Assembly: GCF_047501175.1 (NCBI RefSeq)
Contig: NZ_JBEQWH010000004.1
Coordinates: forward strand, 1-64,000
DNA from: Methanoprimaticola sp047501175
GTDB lineage: Archaea > Thermoplasmatota > Thermoplasmata > Methanomassiliicoccales > Methanomethylophilaceae
DNA length: 64,000 nucleotides
Direction: 5' to 3'
Every line of letters starts with the position of its first letter. Within the stretch, counting starts at the first letter, position 1. Below, piece by piece: positions 7,230 to 16,488 of this stretch. The translations under genes and the position numbers were made by a program. Below the pieces are notes generated by a model. That model was not told the DNA's origin. It worked only from the letters and a program-made list of their open reading frames with translations, and ran no database searches.

Positions 7230-8580
7230 AGCTCCCGATGAAATCGGTCACCTTCTCCTCCACCTGGCGGACGCGATCCTCCGAGATCTGCGGGTCCGAG
7301 GAATCGGCATAGATCCTGAAAAGCTGCTCCGTCGTCGACGCTCTCAGAAGGACCCATCCGTCGTCACAGTACACCTTGAGCCCGTCCGTGGTGTCGATTT
7401 TGTAATGCCCCCCGTCCAGCTCCTTGTAGAACCAGTCCAACAGCGGAGCCTTCGCCTCATCCGGACAAGGGACCTTGTGCTTCACGGTGTAATATCTCGG
7501 CAGCGATGAGACGAGGGCATTCAGAGGGCCCTCCTTGGCGACGATCTGAAGCATCATCGCCAACGACATGCCTCCATCCCTGCAGAACTGGTGCTCCGGG
7601 AATATCATGCCCCCGTGCTCCTCCACGCCCAGGACGGTCGTGCTCTCGAGCATCCTGTGCACGATCGCGTGGGACCCTACCTCGGTGTATCTGACCTGCC
7701 CTCCGGACGACTCGACCGTATCCTCCAGGACCATGGACGAGCTCACCGGGGTCACGACCCAGCCCTTCCCGCCGCCGAGCATGCTCCTGGCGACGATGGA
7801 ACCGGACACGTCCCCGCTCAGGTAGTTCCCATCGCAGTCGACGAAGACGGAGCGGCCCCCGTCACCGTCATGGCCCACGCCCAGGTCCGCATGTACGACC
7901 GGAGTGACCGCCATCAGGTCCGCGAGGTTCTCCCTTGTGGGATCGCTCTCCCTGCTCGGGGCACCGGCGGTATCGCATCCCAATGCGACGACCTTCACGC
8001 CCAGACGCTTCAGGATCAGCGGCGTGGTCAGGCTGGCCGCCCCGCCGGCACAGTCCACGCACACCGTGAGGCCCGAGGCACGGATGGCGTCCGCGTCCAC
8101 CTGGGACACGACCGCATCGACATAGTGCGGTATCGCGGAATCGTCCGCCCTCATGCGTCCGTGATCGGACGGAGATACAGGGTCGATGCTGCGTGTGAAG
8201 AAGGTCTCCAACGACAGCTCGTCCTCTCTCGTGGCCTCGATACCGTCCTGGAGGATCATCTTGATCCCGTTGTACTCGCTCGTGTTATGGGAGGCGGTGA
8301 TCATTATCCCGCCGGACATATCGGGGTTGTCCCTCATGTACAGCTGAAGGGCGGGCGTCGGGACCACTCCGAGGTCCACGACATCCGTCCCGACGGCCAT
8401 CAGCCCTGCCAGGAACGCTATCTTGACGGCATCCGCGGAGTCCCTGACATCGGTGGCCACGGCGACCTCCCCCGGGAACGTGCGTCCCACAGCCTTTCCT
8501 AGCTGGAGGGCCACCTCCGGGGTGAGGTCGCGGTTTATCACACCACGGACGCCATTGGCTCCGAAGAGGGACGTGCTCAC
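7189..8580 (-). CDS. glmM: Phosphoglucosamine mutase / phosphomannomutase family protein
   Basis: 463 residues, alpha-D-phosphohexomutase family. The phosphoserine loop ITASHNTSEYNG is intact (Ser97). The C-terminal phosphate-binding region RASTTEQLFRIYAD is also present. Two loops are unusual: the metal loop reads HDGDGGR instead of the usual DGDADR/DGDGDR, so the third aspartate is Gly, and the sugar loop reads EEHGG rather than GEESGG. It is the last gene of the minus-strand operon after a DUF47 gene (ATGA overlap) and ends inside the convergent speB. GlmM activity (glucosamine-6-P to glucosamine-1-P) is the family default, with phosphomannomutase an alternative; the altered metal loop leaves activity open. 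Confidence 0.8.
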   Translation of the reverse strand: MSTSLFGANGVRGVINRDLTPEVALQLGKAVGRTFPGEVAVATDVRDSADAVKIAFLAGLMAVGTDVVDLGVVPTPALQLYMRDNPDMSGGIMITASHNTSEYNGIKMILQDGIEATREDELSLETFFTRSIDPVSPSDHGRMRADDSAIPHYVDAVVSQVDADAIRASGLTVCVDCAGGAASLTTPLILKRLGVKVVALGCDTAGAPSRESDPTRENLADLMAVTPVVHADLGVGHDGDGGRSVFVDCDGNYLSGDVSGSIVARSMLGGGKGWVVTPVSSSMVLEDTVESSGGQVRYTEVGSHAIVHRMLESTTVLGVEEHGGMIFPEHQFCRDGGMSLAMMLQIVAKEGPLNALVSSLPRYYTVKHKVPCPDEAKAPLLDWFYKELDGGHYKIDTTDGLKVYCDDGWVLLRASTTEQLFRIYADSSDPQISEDRVRQVEEKVTDFIGSFTQGSSREQLGPR

Positions 8581-9257
8581 ACCTTCTTCGCAAAATGAAG
8601 GATGGCCACCGTGTCAGAACAGCCCTTGCAGGTGTCTGCGGCCATCTCGATCGCTTCGACGATGCGGGACATCATGATTATGGAAGGACTGTCCATGTCC
8701 GACTTGAATATAGCCTTCGTGATGTCGAAGTACGAACGGTCTATGGTCCTCTCAAGGTCCCTGACCCCGCGGACGCACTCCATGACGTCTGCGCCTTCGA
8801 CCCCCATGATGCTGACCGCGTTCGAGAGGTTCCTCACCTCGGACTCGAGGTCCGACACGACCTGTGCAAGCATGTCCCAGATCTCGCGGGGGACCTCCAG
8901 TCCGATCTCCTCGACCAGCTTGACGGAGATCGCTGCCTCCTTGCTCCAGTTGGCTATCTTATCGGTCTTGCGTATGAAGTGCATAAGGTCCTCCCTCTCC
9001 TGCGCACCGAGCTCCCCGAGACTGATCTGGTTGCAGAGCTCATCCTCCTGCGCATCGGCCTCGTGCTCACATTGGAACAGTCTCTCGATGGCTTTCTGTG
9101 CAGATGCAGGGTCGGAATCCCCCATGGCGCGCATGGCGAGACCCAGTTCGGTCACACAGTCCTGAACGGACAGGAACATAGCGCGGAGACCGTCATTGAC
9201 GACCCCCTCCTTTCTCTTTCCAAACCAACCCAAAAGGCTTGCAGCATCCTTACTCAA
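8577..9257 (-). CDS. DUF47 / PhoU-like family protein
   Basis: 226 residues, all helical, resembling the TIGR00153/DUF47 group related to PhoU. It contains the family pattern of repeated acidic helices (CEHEADAQEDELCNQI; LMHFIRKTDKIANWSKEAA; VRDLERTIDRSYFDITKAIF). Such proteins often accompany phosphate or other anion transporters and act as regulators or metal-binding adaptors. The start is a TTG with GGAG 7 nt upstream. It overlaps the upstream ABC ATPase gene by 8 bp and glmM by 4 bp, so it belongs to the transporter operon. Its exact role is not known. Confidence 0.8.
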   Translation of the reverse strand: MSKDAASLLGWFGKRKEGVVNDGLRAMFLSVQDCVTELGLAMRAMGDSDPASAQKAIERLFQCEHEADAQEDELCNQISLGELGAQEREDLMHFIRKTDKIANWSKEAAISVKLVEEIGLEVPREIWDMLAQVVSDLESEVRNLSNAVSIMGVEGADVMECVRGVRDLERTIDRSYFDITKAIFKSDMDSPSIIMMSRIVEAIEMAADTCKGCSDTVAILHFAKKV

Positions 9258-10335
9258 GTCTAATCTCCTCCTCTATCCCGCCCTCGGGACGGGGGAACAC
9301 CACGGTCATCTTCTTGTTGAACACCAGGCGGACCTCGTCGCCCACCTTCGGCACCTCGTCCTCTGCAGGCACGTTGTACTCAATAAAATCACTGCTCTCC
9401 GCCATGGTCCTGACACGCCAATACGTGCCGCCGAACACGACGGAACGGACCTTCGCGACCATCCCGTCATTCGCGGGATACACGTGCTCGGGCCTAACGG
9501 AGATCACGACGGGGTCGCCAACGCGGAAATCGGTCTTGGACACACGGACCTCATGTCCGCCGCGGAGCCTGACCTTCGTCTTCCCGCTCTTCGACCAATC
9601 GGAGACCGTCGCATCCATGAGATTCGTCTCCCCGATGAAGTTGGCGGCGAATACGGACTTCGGGCGACGGTATATCTCCAGAGGGGACCCGGTCTCCGCT
9701 ATCGCCCCATAACGCATCAAAACTATGCGGTCCGACACGGACATCGCCTCCTCCTGGTCGTGCGTGACATGGAGCACGGTGATCCCGAGCTTCTTGACTA
9801 TCCTGCGGAGCTCGTACCTCAGCTCCACGCGGACACGGGCATCCAGGGCGGACAGGGGCTCGTCCAGCATGAGCATCTTCGATCCGGATGCCAGCGCACG
9901 CGCGATGGCCACCTTCTGCTGCTCGCCTCCCGAGAGCTCCTCCGGCAGGAGTCCTGCCCTCTGGAACATGCCCACCAGCGTGAGGTACTCCTCGGACAGC
10001 TCCTCCATCCTCTCCTTGCCCTGGTCCTTGACCCTCGGGCTGTACTCCACATTGTCCTTCAGGTTCATGTGTGGGAACAGGGCGATGTTCTGGAACACGT
10101 ATCCCACATCCCTGTCCTCTATCGGAACGTTGGTCACGTCCTTCCCGTCGACATAGACCTTGCCCTCGGTGGGCGTCCAGATCCCGGATATGACCTTGAT
10201 GAGCGTGGTCTTCCCGCATCCGGACGGTCCGAGGATCGTCACATACTCCCCGTTCCCTATGTCGAGGGAGATGTCCCTGACGGCGTAGAAATCGCCGAAA
10301 CGCATGGAGATCCTGTCAAGCTTGATCCTTGCCAT
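9250..10335 (-). CDS. ABC transporter ATP-binding protein (PotA/FbpC/CysA type)
   Basis: 361 residues from the ATG at 10335 (the longer frame is a shadow). Nucleotide-binding motifs: Walker A GPSGCGKTT, Q-loop YVFQN, signature LSGGEQQK, Walker B MLMLDEP and the switch histidine in HVTHDQ. A C-terminal TOBE-type domain (from about residue 240) marks importers of the spermidine/iron/sulfate/molybdate class. It sits beside a second, different ATPase of the same class and a fused double permease, so the transporter probably has a heterodimeric motor. It overlaps both neighbours. Substrate unknown. Confidence 0.9.
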   Translation of the reverse strand: MARIKLDRISMRFGDFYAVRDISLDIGNGEYVTILGPSGCGKTTLIKVISGIWTPTEGKVYVDGKDVTNVPIEDRDVGYVFQNIALFPHMNLKDNVEYSPRVKDQGKERMEELSEEYLTLVGMFQRAGLLPEELSGGEQQKVAIARALASGSKMLMLDEPLSALDARVRVELRYELRRIVKKLGITVLHVTHDQEEAMSVSDRIVLMRYGAIAETGSPLEIYRRPKSVFAANFIGETNLMDATVSDWSKSGKTKVRLRGGHEVRVSKTDFRVGDPVVISVRPEHVYPANDGMVAKVRSVVFGGTYWRVRTMAESSDFIEYNVPAEDEVPKVGDEVRLVFNKKMTVVFPRPEGGIEEEIRLE

Positions 10336-11441
10336 CAGTCCAACCTCATCTCTTCTTCGAGCCCGCACTCGGGCATCGGGAACACGGCGGCCTTCTCGGC
10401 GGGCCATGTTATCTGCACCGAGTCCCCAGGCTTGTAATCCTCATATCTCTTGTTGGGAAGTTTGGACGATATCAGGCCCAACCCGTCCACCGACACCTCG
10501 ACGGTGATCGTCACGCCCTCGTACAGGACGCGCTCGACCCTTCCCTCGATGAGGCCGGTCCAATCCTCCTTCCCGGGCCTGGACAGCTTCGTGAACCCTA
10601 CCTTCACCGCGATGACCGCCTCGTCCCCCTCGGGGATGTCCGAACCGCGGGCCAGCAGCCTGGCCCCGTTGGATGCCTCCACCTCGGTCAGGCCGTCGGG
10701 ATGTCCTACTACCTTCCCGGTGAACACGTTGGACCTTCCGACGAAGTTGGCGACGAAAGGCGTAACAGGGTTGTCGAAGACCTCCTGAGGGGTCCCGAAC
10801 TGGATGATCCTGCCCTTACGGATTATGGCGATGCGGTCCGCCATCTCCAGCGCCTCGTCCTGGTCGTGGGTGACGTGGATGCACGTGAGACCCATCTCCC
10901 TGGCCATCGAGCGGAGCTCCTTCCTCAGGTCTATCCTCAGGCGGGCATCGAGCGCCCTCAGGGGCTCGTCCAGGAGGAGCACCTTGGAACCGGATGCCAG
11001 CGCACGCGCGAGGGCTATGCGCTGCTGCTGCCCTCCAGAGAGCTCCGCGGGGATCCAATCGGCCTTCTGCTCCAGGTGCACCATGTGTAGCGTGCTCCTG
11101 ACGACCTGCTTCGCATCCGCCTCCGGCCAACCCTTGGTCTTGGGAGCGAACATGACGTTGTTGTAGACCGTGAGATGCGGGAACAGCGCGTATGTCTGGG
11201 TCAGCATGGTGGCGTTCCTCGAATCAGGGGAGTCCATGGTCACGTCCTTCCCGTCCAGAAGGACGCGTCCCGACTCCGGATGCGTGAGACCGCAGATCAT
11301 CCTCATGCACGTGGTCTTCCCTGCCCCGGTGGGCCCCAGGATGCAGACGTACTCCCCCTCGGCGATGGTGAGGTTGAGATGGTCCGCCGCGACCGTGTCT
11401 CCGAATTTCTTGCAAAGGTCATCGAGTACTATCTCAGGCAT
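10335..11441 (-). CDS. ABC transporter ATP-binding protein (second motor subunit)
   Basis: 368 residues. Walker A GPTGAGKTT, Q-loop MLTQTYALFPHLTVYNN, signature LSGGQQQR, Walker B VLLLDEPL and HVTHDQDEA are all canonical, so both ATPases of this operon look active. A C-terminal TOBE-like region follows residue 240. The sequence differs considerably from the neighbouring ATPase, so this is not a recent tandem copy. The gene overlaps the permease by 8 bp and the next ATPase by one base. Confidence 0.9.
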   Translation of the reverse strand: MPEIVLDDLCKKFGDTVAADHLNLTIAEGEYVCILGPTGAGKTTCMRMICGLTHPESGRVLLDGKDVTMDSPDSRNATMLTQTYALFPHLTVYNNVMFAPKTKGWPEADAKQVVRSTLHMVHLEQKADWIPAELSGGQQQRIALARALASGSKVLLLDEPLRALDARLRIDLRKELRSMAREMGLTCIHVTHDQDEALEMADRIAIIRKGRIIQFGTPQEVFDNPVTPFVANFVGRSNVFTGKVVGHPDGLTEVEASNGARLLARGSDIPEGDEAVIAVKVGFTKLSRPGKEDWTGLIEGRVERVLYEGVTITVEVSVDGLGLISSKLPNKRYEDYKPGDSVQITWPAEKAAVFPMPECGLEEEMRLD

Positions 11442-13080
11442 CGCGTCCCTGCCTCCTGTGGGTCAGTGCCCTGACCGTGAGCATCAGAATGAAACATATT
11501 ATGATCAGGACGATGGAGCACATGGCGGCCTCGGTGTACTCCCCGGCCTTCACCAGGTCCGTGATGTACACGGGAACGGTGTTGACGGACGATGTGATGG
11601 ATGTCGTGGCCCCGGTCTCTCCCAGGGACCTCGTGAATGCCAATATCCCTCCGGCCATCACGGAGGACTTGATTATGGGCATCAGGATCTTGCGGAACGC
11701 CTGGAACGGCTTGGCCCCGAGCGTCATGGCGATCTCCTCGCACTCCGGATTGACCTCCTCTATCGCACCGATCAGGTTCCTGACGACGAGCGGGTACGTG
11801 AACGATATATGGCCGAGGATCACCAGGAGCAGATCCATGCTGCCCTCCGCGACGATGCTGTTCCAGAACAGCGCGAGCGAGAATCCCAGAGCGGTGGTGG
11901 GGATGATCAGGGGCACGTTGACGAGCCCGTCCATGATGTTCGCCAGCTTCCCGTTGTGGTTCCTCGCAATGTACAATGCCATCGGCACCCCCAGGATTAT
12001 GTCCACCACCACGGCGACGCCGGCGACGAATACGGATATCCCGATGGAGCCGAACAACCCCCCGTAGTCGATCTCGGGGATGGGCTGCGTCAGGAACGTG
12101 AATATGTAGAACGACGGGACCAGCACGATGAGGATGAGGAACGCGATCGTGAGCACGTCCTTGGTCTTCGGGAGGAATCCGCGGCTCACCTTGCGACCGA
12201 TGTCCGGCCATACCTTCTTCACCGGCACCTTGAAGCGCTTTATGATCCACTTGACCACGACCAGCAACAGCAATGCCAGGATGATCATGACCACGCTGAT
12301 CAGGATCATGGCCCCCATCATCTCTCCCGAATCCACCGCTGCGGAATCGTGCTTGAGCCAGCTGATGAACGAGGGCCCGGTGAAGAACGTGCTGTCCACG
12401 CCCAGCATGGACAATGCTATGTATGTTCCCCCGGTCTCTGACAGTGACCTTGCGAAACACAGGATGAACCCGGTCGCGAGTCCCGCACGGAACAGGGGGA
12501 CCGTGATGGTCCTCACCGCCGTCCATTTGGATGCCCCGAGCGTCATGGCCGCAGTCTCGTAGTTCACGTCGATCTGCTCGAGGATACCGGACAGGGAACG
12601 CACCATGTACGGGTATGTGAAAAGGATGTGGAGAAGGATCATCATCACGTAAGGGGACAGATCCAGCCCCAGCCCGGGGATGGCCACCCCTTCGGGTGCT
12701 CCCCAGAAGATCACGACCGATATACCCAGGACGGCGGTCGGGAATGCCAGGGGGATGTCCAGGAGCGTGTCCAGCCATTTCTTCCCCTTGAAGTTCCTGC
12801 GGACCATGATCCAGGCCATCGGAAGGCCCACCAGGATGTCGATCATCGTGACGATGAATGCAATGCTGAACGAGTTCCACACCGCCCCCTCGATCATGGT
12901 CATGGTCGAAGGGTCGTTGAGGACGTTGGTGACAAGGTCCCACTCCGTGAAGATCTTCGTGACGACGAATATCGCCGGGATCACGATGACCACCAGGAAT
13001 ATGGTCATCGCAAAGGTCAACCATGCCTTGCGGACCTTGTAATTGCCGGAGAGGTCATCGAACTTCTTCATCAAGGACAT
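11434..13080 (-). CDS. ABC transporter permease, two fused MetI-type domains (AfuB/ThiP type)
   Basis: 548 residues from the ATG at 13080, which has GAGGTG 5 nt upstream (a GTG at 13095 also exists). The protein has two tandem BPD_transp_1 domains with about 12 membrane segments. Each half has the EAA loop that contacts an ATPase: AAMTLGASKWTAVRTITVPLFR in the first and IAMTLGAKPFQAFRKILMPI in the second. This layout is typical of ferric iron, thiamine or related importers. No solute-binding protein lies in the operon, so the substrate stays open. First gene of the operon that continues to glmM. Confidence 0.9.
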   Translation of the reverse strand: MSLMKKFDDLSGNYKVRKAWLTFAMTIFLVVIVIPAIFVVTKIFTEWDLVTNVLNDPSTMTMIEGAVWNSFSIAFIVTMIDILVGLPMAWIMVRRNFKGKKWLDTLLDIPLAFPTAVLGISVVIFWGAPEGVAIPGLGLDLSPYVMMILLHILFTYPYMVRSLSGILEQIDVNYETAAMTLGASKWTAVRTITVPLFRAGLATGFILCFARSLSETGGTYIALSMLGVDSTFFTGPSFISWLKHDSAAVDSGEMMGAMILISVVMIILALLLLVVVKWIIKRFKVPVKKVWPDIGRKVSRGFLPKTKDVLTIAFLILIVLVPSFYIFTFLTQPIPEIDYGGLFGSIGISVFVAGVAVVVDIILGVPMALYIARNHNGKLANIMDGLVNVPLIIPTTALGFSLALFWNSIVAEGSMDLLLVILGHISFTYPLVVRNLIGAIEEVNPECEEIAMTLGAKPFQAFRKILMPIIKSSVMAGGILAFTRSLGETGATTSITSSVNTVPVYITDLVKAGEYTEAAMCSIVLIIICFILMLTVRALTHRRQGRDA

Positions 13081-13397
13081 GGATGCACCTCTCACAGAAC
13101 CCGATTGCCGATGTGGCGGTCGATATGGACTTTGTCATCTTGCATGTTAATCGGATCGATCATCTGATTCAATAACCCAGATTTCTATGGAGATATAACC
13201 ATTGTCCTCTTGAGAATGGGTCTCGATAAAATAATGCTTAAACTAGTGTTCTATATTATTGAGTTTTAACGGGACGATTATTTTTCAGAACATAGAGCGC
13301 GTACACCGGCTAACGTCCATGACGTTAGACAGGTTGCATAACACCACCCCCAGTTCAAAGGCTGTCCATCCCAGGAATCCGTCGCATCCTCCATGGA
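13081..13397. other. Intergenic AT-rich promoter region with a perfect inverted repeat
   Basis: No gene is visible. The part nearest the permease gene (13140-13270) is AT-rich with several TATA-like stretches (for example the minus-strand GGTTATATC at about 13192-13200) and should hold the promoter of the permease operon. At 13310-13328 lies the perfect inverted repeat CTAACGTC-CAT-GACGTTAG, 69 bp past the stop of the importer ATPase gene. It is not followed by a T-run on the minus strand, so a simple terminator reading is weak. Confidence 0.5.
13310..13328. repeat. Perfect 8-bp inverted repeat with 3-nt spacer
   Basis: CTAACGTC-CAT-GACGTTAG. It may form a small hairpin at the 3' end of the importer operon or be an operator. 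It does not match the TTGGAT operator of the island. Confidence 0.45.
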
Positions 13398-14252
13398 TCA
13401 GGGATGAGCAATCGATTTTTCATTTACGTCGGAGATAGTGTCGACATCACATGCAGATTCTGGTACGACTTCTGAGATTTCATCCAACCCGTCATCAAAG
13501 ACTATGACATGTGGGCACCCATAATTGTGTATGACCTTGCAATCCACCCCATATACATGCCTTATGTTCGATTCGGTGATTACTTCCTGAGGCGTGCCCA
13601 TCTTGTAAACCGTTCCCTCACTCATGAGGATTATACGATCGCAATATCTCGAGGCAATATTCAGATCATGACAAACCATGACCGCCAGCATGTTCCTCTC
13701 ACGGGTTATGCGCCTCAGCATCTTAGTAACCCCGTACTGATGCTTAATGTCCAGATTAGCTGTGGGCTCGTCCAGCAAAATCGCAGAAGGTTGCTGCACA
13801 AGACCCCTTGCAAGCATAACCTTCTGCTTCTGCCCGGCAGAGAGTTCATTGAACGGACGCATAGCGAGATCACTTAGACCCATAGTCGAGATGGTGTCAT
13901 ACACCAGGTCATAATCCTGCTTCGTGACACGCCAGTCGCTATGCGGATGCCTTCCAACCAGAATGGTGTCCACCACCGTCATGGGAAATGCGTCAGAGCC
14001 TGCACATGGAACATATCCAAGCTTCTTAGCAAGGTCCTTTAGACGATATTTATCAACATCCTCGCCATCTATCATGACGGTACCTCCTGCCGGTTGCAAT
14101 ATGCGGTTAATGCAGTGTATAAGTGTTGATTTTCCGACACCGTTCGGCCCCAGTATGCCATAAAGCTCTGGCCTACCCATATCCATCGTCACGTCATGGA
14201 ACACGTCCACCCCTGGATATCTGAAAGACAGGTTCTTGATATCGATGTCCAT
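13398..14252 (-). CDS. FecE/BtuD-type ABC importer ATPase (importer 1)
   Basis: 284 residues. ATPase of a FecCD-type importer (corrinoid, haem, siderophore class). Walker A GPNGVGKST, signature LSAGQKQK, Walker B AILLDEPTANLD and switch VCHD are present. The usual Q-loop glutamine is not seen: the segment reads LGYVPCAGSDAFPMTV where relatives have YVPQ. The C-terminus has a roughly 50-residue acidic extension. Last gene of the minus-strand operon binding protein - permease - permease - ATPase, 4 bp after the upstream permease gene. Base composition is more AT-rich than the fpo or smc genes. Confidence 0.9.
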   Translation of the reverse strand: MDIDIKNLSFRYPGVDVFHDVTMDMGRPELYGILGPNGVGKSTLIHCINRILQPAGGTVMIDGEDVDKYRLKDLAKKLGYVPCAGSDAFPMTVVDTILVGRHPHSDWRVTKQDYDLVYDTISTMGLSDLAMRPFNELSAGQKQKVMLARGLVQQPSAILLDEPTANLDIKHQYGVTKMLRRITRERNMLAVMVCHDLNIASRYCDRIILMSEGTVYKMGTPQEVITESNIRHVYGVDCKVIHNYGCPHVIVFDDGLDEISEVVPESACDVDTISDVNEKSIAHP

Positions 14253-14256
14253 TATA

Positions 14257-15336
14257 TCACCAAATATTGTTTCTCTGCTTGATTAATAAATAGATGAAAA
14301 TCGGGCTACCTATAAGGGCGGTTATCGCTCCGACAGGCAATCCGCTCTGAATGATTATCTTGGCCACAGAATCCGAAAACATCAGCATGATTGCTCCGAC
14401 CAGCGCGCTACACGGAACCACATACCTATTATTGGATCCGACCAAAATCCTCGTAATATGCGGACACACAAGCCCGACAAATCCAATAGTGCCTGAGTAG
14501 GATACAACGATGCCCGTTACCGCAGCCACAGCGATCAGACAAACCATCCTAAACACACGGACATTGACACCCAGACATTTGGCCAGATTGTCACCTGCGG
14601 TAAGGGTATTGAGAGTCTTAGAAACAGCGATTCCGAAGACCAAGATACATACCGATGTGACTATCAGTATCCATACATTGTCCCATGTAACCCGCCCAAG
14701 GGTACCAAGAGTCCATGTGAATATCTCATGCGCGGCATCAGGATCAGCCTGATACCTCACCATGGAAGAGGTCGCCGAGAACAGATACATTACGCCTATA
14801 CCTACCAGGATCATCATAGTCGGGGTTATGTTCCGCTTCATCACAGTGATCAACACAATGGCCATAGTGGGAATGAGTGAGAATATGAACGCATTCACCA
14901 TCTGGGCCACATCCCCCTCCAGTCCAGGTATCAGACAGAAGCCCATGGAAATGTAAATGGACACTCCAAGAAGGGCCCCAGATGATATCCCAGTAGTGTA
15001 CGGATCTGCAAGTGGGTTCTTAATCACAGATTGCATGATCGCACCGGATACGGCCAAGACTATGCCTATCGTTATGCCGCCCACAAGACGTGGAAGGTTC
15101 AGCTCAACCACTACATAGTCTTTCATCCATGAGTCGTACGTTCCGTCAAGGGGTACACCCATGATCCGATCCATAAGAACCTTGTACGCTTCAAAGAAGC
15201 CTATCTCATACTGGGACGTAGATACACCCCATATGAATATTACAACTGCCGCTGCAACCAAAGTTGCTACAATCACTACGAAACGCTTGCGCTGATTCCT
15301 CTGACCATTTGCCATCGAATAGATTTCACAGTTCAA
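14257..15336 (-). CDS. FecCD-family ABC importer permease (importer 1, second permease)
   Basis: 359 residues if it starts at the TTG at 15336, which has GGTGATG upstream overlapping the previous stop; an ATG at 15315 (352 residues) is the alternative. About 9-10 hydrophobic segments. Family motifs: LNLPRLVGGITIGIVLAVSGAIMQSVIKNPLADPYTTGISSGA, SYSGTIGFVGLVCPHITRILVG and the C-terminal LPVGAITALIGSPIFIYLL. It is clearly paralogous to the preceding permease, with which it probably forms a heterodimeric channel. Confidence 0.9.
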   Translation of the reverse strand: MNCEIYSMANGQRNQRKRFVVIVATLVAAAVVIFIWGVSTSQYEIGFFEAYKVLMDRIMGVPLDGTYDSWMKDYVVVELNLPRLVGGITIGIVLAVSGAIMQSVIKNPLADPYTTGISSGALLGVSIYISMGFCLIPGLEGDVAQMVNAFIFSLIPTMAIVLITVMKRNITPTMMILVGIGVMYLFSATSSMVRYQADPDAAHEIFTWTLGTLGRVTWDNVWILIVTSVCILVFGIAVSKTLNTLTAGDNLAKCLGVNVRVFRMVCLIAVAAVTGIVVSYSGTIGFVGLVCPHITRILVGSNNRYVVPCSALVGAIMLMFSDSVAKIIIQSGLPVGAITALIGSPIFIYLLIKQRNNIW

Positions 15337-15340
15337 GGCA

Positions 15341-16432
15341 TCACCACATGGATTTCGATCTTCTCACAATCAAATACAGGAATATGGGGGCACCCACGAA
15401 CGACACAACTACACCGACAGGTATCGCCTCCACATCTGATAACATACGCACGATTATGTCGCATGACAATAGGAAAGTGGCCCCAAACATTGCAGAACCG
15501 GGGATAACAAAGCGATTATCGCTGTCGATAAGCATTCTGACTATGTGTGGTGCAATCAATCCTATAAACCCGATTATACCTGCATATGCCACTACGGATG
15601 CGACTATCATTGATATGAGGATCAGCAGTACCATGCGCATACGTTCCACGCTGACCCCTAGACTGGTCGCCTGTTCATCGCCCAGTGAGATGATGTTGAG
15701 TTTTCTGGACAATACAGTCATAGCTATCGTGCCCAAGATGGTGATTACAAGAGGCACGGGGACACTTCCCCAAGTTATGTTTGTAAGAGTGCCAATTTGC
15801 CACTCATACACATCTGCCAGGGTCTCCGAGTCTGTGAAGGTCAGGATGATTGTCGTCATGGCGTTGAACAAAAACGATATGGCCACTCCTGCCAGTATAA
15901 GGGTTGCAGGAGACGTCCCGTCCCTAGGAGCGATGAGTACGATTACTAACATTGGAATTAATGCAAACACAAAGGCATTGACTACAGGCGCCAGTCCAGA
16001 GTCGCCCGACATCACCGAGATGCCCAGAGTCGCTACGATGGCGACGCCGAAGCATGCTCCCGATGATATCCCTGTAGTGTACGGATCTGCCAAAGGATTC
16101 TTCATCACACTCTGCATGGTCGCTCCCGCGACTGCCAAACCAGCACCTGCCACTATCCCAAATATCGCACGAGGAAGTCTGACGTTCCACACTATGTAGT
16201 CATCCATCCATTCGGTCGTTCCTTGAATGAAATCATGTCCCGCCAAATGGTTGAATATGGTCCTGTACACATCTATGATAGAGAGTTCACGGCCACCGAC
16301 AGTGACCGATGTTCCAACCGCAAGAAAGCATATGATAAGACATGCAGAGATAAACAGAACCTTCCTACGAGTGTACTTCCCGTAATCCGCCTCCAGGACC
16401 CTTCTGTCAGAACCATCCTCCAATTGGACCAC
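15341..16432 (-). CDS. FecCD-family ABC importer permease (importer 1, first permease)
   Basis: 363 residues from a GTG at 16432 with only a weak ribosome-binding site. Hydrophobic throughout after residue 25. It shares with the next gene the motif GATMQSVMKNPLADPYTTGISSGA and has YAGIIGFIGLIAPHIVRML and IPVGVVVSFVGAPIFLYLI. Two distinct permeases in one operon suggest a heterodimer, whereas importer 2 has one. A strong hairpin separates it from the binding-protein gene. Confidence 0.9.
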   Translation of the reverse strand: MVQLEDGSDRRVLEADYGKYTRRKVLFISACLIICFLAVGTSVTVGGRELSIIDVYRTIFNHLAGHDFIQGTTEWMDDYIVWNVRLPRAIFGIVAGAGLAVAGATMQSVMKNPLADPYTTGISSGACFGVAIVATLGISVMSGDSGLAPVVNAFVFALIPMLVIVLIAPRDGTSPATLILAGVAISFLFNAMTTIILTFTDSETLADVYEWQIGTLTNITWGSVPVPLVITILGTIAMTVLSRKLNIISLGDEQATSLGVSVERMRMVLLILISMIVASVVAYAGIIGFIGLIAPHIVRMLIDSDNRFVIPGSAMFGATFLLSCDIIVRMLSDVEAIPVGVVVSFVGAPIFLYLIVRRSKSMW

Positions 16433-16459
16433 CCCTGCATGCGCACATCGGTAATTATC

Positions 16460-16481
16460 GCGCCCCCTCTGTAGGGGGCGC
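16460..16481 (-). other. Perfect 9-bp hairpin between binding protein 1 and its permease
   Basis: GCGCCCCCT-CTGT-AGGGGGCGC. On the transcribed (minus) strand it follows the binding-protein stop by 7 nt and is not followed by a T-run. It probably protects the 3' end of the binding-protein message or attenuates read-through, as is common between binding-protein and permease genes. Confidence 0.6.
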
Positions 16482-16488
16482 TTTGTTT

